Positions 19,034-22,714 of a stretch of DNA of 22,714 nt are shown one piece after another (position 1 is the stretch's first letter; every line of letters begins with the position of its first letter). The stretch is from a virus. Under the pieces are notes generated by a model, which saw only the letters and a list, made by a program, of their open reading frames with translations, did no database searches and was not told the origin of the DNA. The stretch spans positions 1 to 22,714 of IMG/VR virus record IMGVR_UViG_3300037584_000122; one strand, written 5' to 3'. The translations under genes were made by a program, and so were the position numbers.

Positions 19034-21417
19034 TGGCAACTGTTGATACACTACTCGTCAGGATTGAAGCTGACCTCAAAGATGTAAATCAAAAGCTGGC
19101 ACAGTTTGATCGCAGGGTGGATTCCACCCAAAAATCCGCCAGCCGTGGTTTTGGCAAAATAGCTACAGCCGCGAAAGCTGTTTTTGCCGCCGCGATAGTC
19201 ATGCAGACAGCTAGGGCTGGGTTGGCATTGGTCAAATTCGCCTCTGGCGTTGAAGAAATGCAAGCCAAATCTTCTGTTGTCTTTGGTGAATTTACCAAAA
19301 CAGTAAGGAGCGAGCTTGAGGCTTTCGGAGATTCCGTTGGTCGAAGCACTCATGAATTAGAGGGGATGGCGGCAAGCGTTCAGGATACGTTTGTACCTCT
19401 GGGGTTTGCTAGAGGTGAAGCCGCACAACTGTCAACTCAACTGACTAAACTAGCGGTCGATGTTGCGTCATTTAACAACGCCTCTGATACCGAAACGATG
19501 GCGGCGTTTCAGTCTGCGATCGTGGGCAACCATGAGACTGTAAGACGCTTTGGAATTATAATTACTGAGGCAACGCTTCAGCAAGAATTATTCCGAATGG
19601 GTATCAATAAGACATCCCAAGAAGCAACCAATCAAGAGAAAGTGCAAGCCAGATTAAACCTTATCATGGCTGGCACAACTGATGCCCAAGGTGATGCCGC
19701 AAGAACATCAGGCAGTTTTGCTAACCAATCAAAAGCCCTTACAGCCGCCCTTGAGGAATTAGCTGTTAATGTTCTCACCCCTTTGTTGCCAGCACTATCA
19801 GGCATTGTTGGCGGTTTGGTAGATGCCACCAATGCAACCAATCAATTTTTGACTGCAATAGGACTTTTAGAGGAACAAGGTGATGCCACAGTCAAAAGTC
19901 TTAGTAGGCAAGCAGAGATTGCGGTAGAGCTTAAAGAAAAAGAGGATGCGCTTGCTAAGGCTACAGAAAGACTACAGAAAACACAAGCGGGTCTTAGTTT
20001 TGGTGAATTTTTTGAAAATCTTATAGGCCCAGATGGCGATTTTGCATTAGCGGCTGGGAGTGCGAAAGGTTTTCAAAATCAGGTCGCGGGACTAAAAGCA
20101 GAAATAGCCGCGTTGAGAGGTGAATCATCTGCACTTCAAGAGGCCGCAGAAATGATGCGAAGGGCGGGTAGAGGCACGACATCTACAGCCGCAAGCGGAG
20201 ATACAGCCGCCACACCAGCAGAAATAAAAGCCAGAGAGAAAGTTCAAGATGCTATAGATGGCATGACTAATGCCAACAAGCTGTTGACGATGGAGCTTGA
20301 GAATCAAAGTCCAGCGTTGATTGAGCAAGAGAGAATATTGCAAAGTCTTGGCGCAGAGGGTCAGGCAAGGGCAGATACTGTTCTGGCATTAGCTTTAGAA
20401 GAACAAAACCTAAAAACCGCGATAGATGCGAAAAATGAAGCGGAAAGAGAAGCGCAAAAACTAGCCGCTGAAAGGTTGGCACAGAATGAAAAAGGCAAGG
20501 AACAACTGGATGCACTCATACAAAAAGAGGCAATACTCAAGGCACAAATTGAGGGGAAAACAGCGGCAGAGATAGCGCAGATAGAAGCGGCTTTTAATAT
20601 GGGTAATTTAGAGGGCGGTAGGTCTGAAGAAATATTGAAACAGATAGAAGCAAATGCTGGTCTAACTGCACAGTTAAAAAAGAAAAATGAAGCAGAACAA
20701 TTAGCCGAAGGATTGATTAATAGTGTTAAAACAGAAGAAGAAAAACTATTAGAAGTTCAACAAACGCTTAATCAGGCTTTGGCAGATGGTGGTTTGCAGA
20801 CTGATGTTTTCAATCAGGCAAATGCGGCACTTGAGCAAAAATTAAAAGAAATGGACCCTACATTCCAGAATTTCAAAAGAGCGGCAGAACAAGCGGCTGA
20901 TTCTGTTGCTGATTCATTGGCAGATGGTCTAATGGAAGGCAAGTTATCGCTTGATGGATTCCAAGATATATTTAGAGATTTTGTAAAACAGCTTATCAAA
21001 GAAGCAATCAAAACATTTATTATCAAGCAAATACTTGGTGCGGCTACAGGTGGCTTTAGTTTTGGCTTTGGCGGCGGGGGTTCAGTTGGCGGGGGAACTG
21101 ATAACTTTATGGCATTTGCAAAGGGTGGAAGAATACCAGCCAGAGCAACAGGTGGCCCCGTTTTAGTTGGAGAGCGTGGGCCTGAGTTGTTTATACCTCA
21201 TTCAGCAGGGGTTATACGCAACAATCATGATTCAATGAACATGATGGGCGGCGGACAGCAACCAGTGGTCAATCAGACAATCAATGTTACAACAGGTGTT
21301 GCCCAAACTGTGAGGGCAGAGGTAATGAGCATGATGCCAAGAATTAAACAAGAAACAATCGGTGCAATGATTGATGGTAAAAAGCGCGGTAACGCAGTGT
21401 CGAAGGCGTTTAGCTAA
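19033..21417 (+). CDS. Tail tape measure protein
   Basis: The product is 794 residues. It sets tail length, fills the tube and takes part in DNA entry. The N terminus (MATVDTLLVRIEADLKDVNQ) and the region about 75-270 (VEEMQAKSSVVFGEFTKTV, VASFNNASDTETMAAFQSAI) match phage tail tape measure cores. Hydrophobic stretches lie at about 43-70 and 245-268. Residues about 285-660 are mostly charged helix/coiled coil. A Gly/Phe-rich stretch (about 670-690) precedes the common C-terminal motif TGGPVLVGERGPELFIPHSAG (about 705-725). At about 1.5 angstrom per residue a tail near 120 nm would be expected. The gene directly follows the chaperones and precedes the distal tail gene with one-base overlaps. 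Confidence 0.95.
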   Translation: MATVDTLLVRIEADLKDVNQKLAQFDRRVDSTQKSASRGFGKIATAAKAVFAAAIVMQTARAGLALVKFASGVEEMQAKSSVVFGEFTKTVRSELEAFGDSVGRSTHELEGMAASVQDTFVPLGFARGEAAQLSTQLTKLAVDVASFNNASDTETMAAFQSAIVGNHETVRRFGIIITEATLQQELFRMGINKTSQEATNQEKVQARLNLIMAGTTDAQGDAARTSGSFANQSKALTAALEELAVNVLTPLLPALSGIVGGLVDATNATNQFLTAIGLLEEQGDATVKSLSRQAEIAVELKEKEDALAKATERLQKTQAGLSFGEFFENLIGPDGDFALAAGSAKGFQNQVAGLKAEIAALRGESSALQEAAEMMRRAGRGTTSTAASGDTAATPAEIKAREKVQDAIDGMTNANKLLTMELENQSPALIEQERILQSLGAEGQARADTVLALALEEQNLKTAIDAKNEAEREAQKLAAERLAQNEKGKEQLDALIQKEAILKAQIEGKTAAEIAQIEAAFNMGNLEGGRSEEILKQIEANAGLTAQLKKKNEAEQLAEGLINSVKTEEEKLLEVQQTLNQALADGGLQTDVFNQANAALEQKLKEMDPTFQNFKRAAEQAADSVADSLADGLMEGKLSLDGFQDIFRDFVKQLIKEAIKTFIIKQILGAATGGFSFGFGGGGSVGGGTDNFMAFAKGGRIPARATGGPVLVGERGPELFIPHSAGVIRNNHDSMNMMGGGQQPVVNQTINVTTGVAQTVRAEVMSMMPRIKQETIGAMIDGKKRGNAVSKAFS

Positions 21418-22043
21418 TGGCGGCTCCAAGTTATCCATTGACCTTGCCAACTGCGCCAGCTTTTTCAAAAGCACGTTGGACGCTGAAACGTGCCACAGCT
21501 ATGTCAGAATCACCGTTTACAGGGCAACAGCAAGTCTTTGATTATGGCTATGCGCTTTGGACTGCCACGCTTACTTTGCCGCCCATGATGCGTGAACAGG
21601 CGGCGAATTGGGAAGCGTTTATGATGAAACTACATGGTCGCAAAGGCACGTTTCTTCTGGGTGATCCTGATGCAAAAACAATACAGGGTGGTGCAACCAC
21701 ATCCGCAACGCTAGATGGGGCGATAAGTGTTGGGGATTTTACAATATCTATCAATACCAATAACGCCAATTTGACAAACATTTTCAAGGCTGGTGATTAC
21801 ATTCAGATAGGTACAGCGGGGGCATCTAAACTTTACATGATTGTTGATAACGCAACATCTAATTCATCAGGGATTGCCAGTGTAAACATTGAGCCAGCCA
21901 TCAAAACGGCGGCAAGCGATGGGGCGGCGGTAGATTACACAGAGGCGCAGGGTGTATTCAGAATGGATTCAGCAGACTTAGGCTGGGATACAAATGAGGT
22001 TTCGCGGTACGGCATCACATTTTCGTGTACTGAGGCGTTGTGA
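21417..22043 (+). CDS. Distal tail / minor tail protein
   Basis: The product is 208 residues. YPLTLPTAPAFSKARWTLKR and SESPFTGQQQVFDYGYALW, then TLPPMMREQAANWEAFMMKLHGRKGTF with LLGDP, form a conserved N-terminal half seen in phage minor tail proteins encoded right after the tape measure. The C-terminal half (about 95-208) is a beta domain (DYIQIGTAGASKLYMIVDN; YGITFSCTEAL). Such proteins form the ring joining tube to tip, the role of lambda gpM or distal tail proteins. In standard order the hub gene would come next; here that gene is at 4061. The ATG overlaps the tape measure stop by one base. Confidence 0.8.
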   Translation: MAAPSYPLTLPTAPAFSKARWTLKRATAMSESPFTGQQQVFDYGYALWTATLTLPPMMREQAANWEAFMMKLHGRKGTFLLGDPDAKTIQGGATTSATLDGAISVGDFTISINTNNANLTNIFKAGDYIQIGTAGASKLYMIVDNATSNSSGIASVNIEPAIKTAASDGAAVDYTEAQGVFRMDSADLGWDTNEVSRYGITFSCTEAL

Positions 22044-22276
22044 TGGAAGATATTACCTTGGCAAATGTTTTGTGGTTTGTGGGTACTCTTTTGGTGGGTT
22101 TCTTTATCAAAACCATATGGGATAGAATCACCGCTTTGAGTGATAGGGTTGAAAGCTGGGCAAGCCTTTTACCAGAAACATATGTCAGGCGTGATGATTA
22201 CCGTGAGGACATCCGCGACATCAAAGATATGTTGGGCAAAATTTTTGACAGATTAGAAATGAAGGCAGACAAATGA
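22043..22276 (+). CDS. Small membrane-anchored protein of the lysis module (holin- or spanin-like)
   Basis: The product is 77 residues. The ATG at 22043 overlaps the previous stop by one base; a GTG one codon upstream is in frame but needless. Residues about 6-24 (LANVLWFVGTLLVGFFIKT) form one transmembrane segment without a signal peptidase site. The rest is a charged coiled-coil-like helix (ITALSDRVESWASL, YVRRDDYREDIRDIKDMLGK, IFDRLEMKADK). It overlaps the lysozyme gene by four bases. One membrane segment plus a coiled coil directly before a lysozyme fits an inner-membrane spanin subunit or a class III-like holin. No lipoprotein o-spanin is seen beside it. The function is inferred from context. 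Confidence 0.6.
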   Translation: MEDITLANVLWFVGTLLVGFFIKTIWDRITALSDRVESWASLLPETYVRRDDYREDIRDIKDMLGKIFDRLEMKADK

Positions 22277-22701
22277 ACAAGAACAGATTTATCAAACAGA
22301 TGCGCTTCCATGAAGGCGTTAAGGGCAAGGTGTATAAAGATCACCTTGGTATTGAAACAATCGGCGTAGGCCGAAATCTGGTAGATCGTGGGTTATCCGA
22401 GGATGAAATAGATTACCTATTAGCAAACGATATTCAAATTGTAGAGAATGAGCTTGATAACGGCTTGTCATGGTGGCGTGATCTGGATGAGGTACGGCAG
22501 AGAGCCTTGGCAGACCTTGCGTTTAATATGGGTTTGCCGCGCTTGCATGGATTCGTAAAAATGCTGGATGGCTTACAGCGCAGGGATTACCACGCCGCCG
22601 CTGATGAGTTACTTGACAGCAAGTATGCAAAACAGGTCGGCGCACGCAGTGAGCGTGTTGCTCAAATGATACGAACAGGTGAGGATAGTGCGGATTTCTG
22701 A
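22273..22701 (+). CDS. Endolysin: T4-type lysozyme (glycoside hydrolase family 24)
   Basis: The product is 142 residues. It hydrolyses the bond between N-acetylmuramic acid and N-acetylglucosamine in peptidoglycan. The catalytic triad of T4 lysozyme is present with exact spacing: Glu14 (MRFHEG), Asp23 (YKDHLG) and Thr29 (ETIGVGRN), equivalent to Glu11, Asp20 and Thr26. Further family marks are ALADLAFNMG and MLDGLQRRDYHAAADELLDS with AKQVGARSERVAQMI. No signal peptide or signal-anchor is visible at the N terminus (MNKNRFIKQM), so release should need a holin. The ATG overlaps the membrane protein stop by four bases and the stop overlaps the next ATG by one. Confidence 0.93.
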   Translation: MNKNRFIKQMRFHEGVKGKVYKDHLGIETIGVGRNLVDRGLSEDEIDYLLANDIQIVENELDNGLSWWRDLDEVRQRALADLAFNMGLPRLHGFVKMLDGLQRRDYHAAADELLDSKYAKQVGARSERVAQMIRTGEDSADF

Positions 22702-22714
22702 TGTATGAGTACAA
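22701..22714 (+). CDS. Start of a further gene (runs off the right edge)
   Basis: An ATG overlaps the last base of the lysozyme stop (CTGATG), the same junction used repeatedly in this operon, and reads MYEY before the window ends. Four residues cannot define a protein. I recall small phage nucleases of the staphylococcal nuclease type starting this way, but that is only a guess. Confidence 0.4.

Noticed and set aside
1-22714. tRNA genes, CRISPR arrays, insertion sequences or integration sites.
   Set aside because: No cloverleaf-like segments, regularly spaced repeats, transposase or integrase motifs were seen by reading both strands; without a tool run this is not exhaustive.
22701-22714. 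Calling the partial right-edge gene a staphylococcal-type nuclease from MYEY.
   Set aside because: Four residues are far too few; kept only as a remark on the partial gene.

Overview
The window reads as part of the genome of a tailed phage or prophage with siphovirus morphology. The capsid is of the HK97 type and the tail genes belong to families shared with alphaproteobacterial phages and gene transfer agents (GTA-gp10-like and gp11-like chaperones, TP901-1-like tail tube, HK97 gp10, DUF3168, phiE125 gp8-like connector). Base composition is moderate and somewhat AT-leaning by eye. The fibre proteins (LamG/SPRY-like lectin mosaics, MPY(L/I)G and MTQARTLADF-type N termini) resemble those I associate with marine phages. 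A marine alphaproteobacterial host is therefore likely, but this is inference. No integrase, repressor gene, terminase, portal or replication gene is present, so lifestyle cannot be decided here.

Layout: positions 1-850 carry two leftward genes, the N-terminal end of an unknown protein and a 233-residue Cys/His-motif protein. A 267-base divergent intergenic region follows. It contains a near-consensus leftward promoter overlain by two palindromes and a plausible rightward promoter. From 1088 to the end everything is on the + strand, with tiny gaps or stop/start overlaps, as in one late operon. The order is: head genes (protease, major capsid, decoration-like protein, small connector-side protein; 1088-4045); tail-tip hub and J-like protein (4061-7482); a long fibre/receptor-binding region with two fibre-assembly chaperone-like genes (7491-15988); head-tail connectors and tail tube (15999-18264); tail assembly chaperones joined by a probable programmed -1 frameshift (18486-19033); tape measure (19033-21417); distal-tail-like protein (21417-22043); and a lysis pair, small membrane protein plus T4-type lysozyme (22043-22701).

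How the genes work together: the protease cleaves the scaffolding-like N-terminal domain of the capsid protein. The connector, head-closure, gp10-like and DUF3168 proteins link the head to a tail tube whose length is set by the tape measure with the two chaperones. The distal tail, hub and J-like proteins form the tip that carries several fibres, and the lysozyme with the membrane protein opens the host.

Most notable are: (i) the tip-and-fibre block lies between the capsid genes and the connector genes rather than after the tape measure; (ii) a canonical GGGAAAC slippery heptamer sits where the -1 frame opens in the tail chaperone gene; (iii) a cupredoxin-like segment with a complete His-Cys-His-Met type-1 copper ligand set is embedded in the 992-residue tail fibre; (iv) three adjacent fibre genes have related C-terminal domains; and (v) a strong in-frame internal start lies inside the prohead protease gene.
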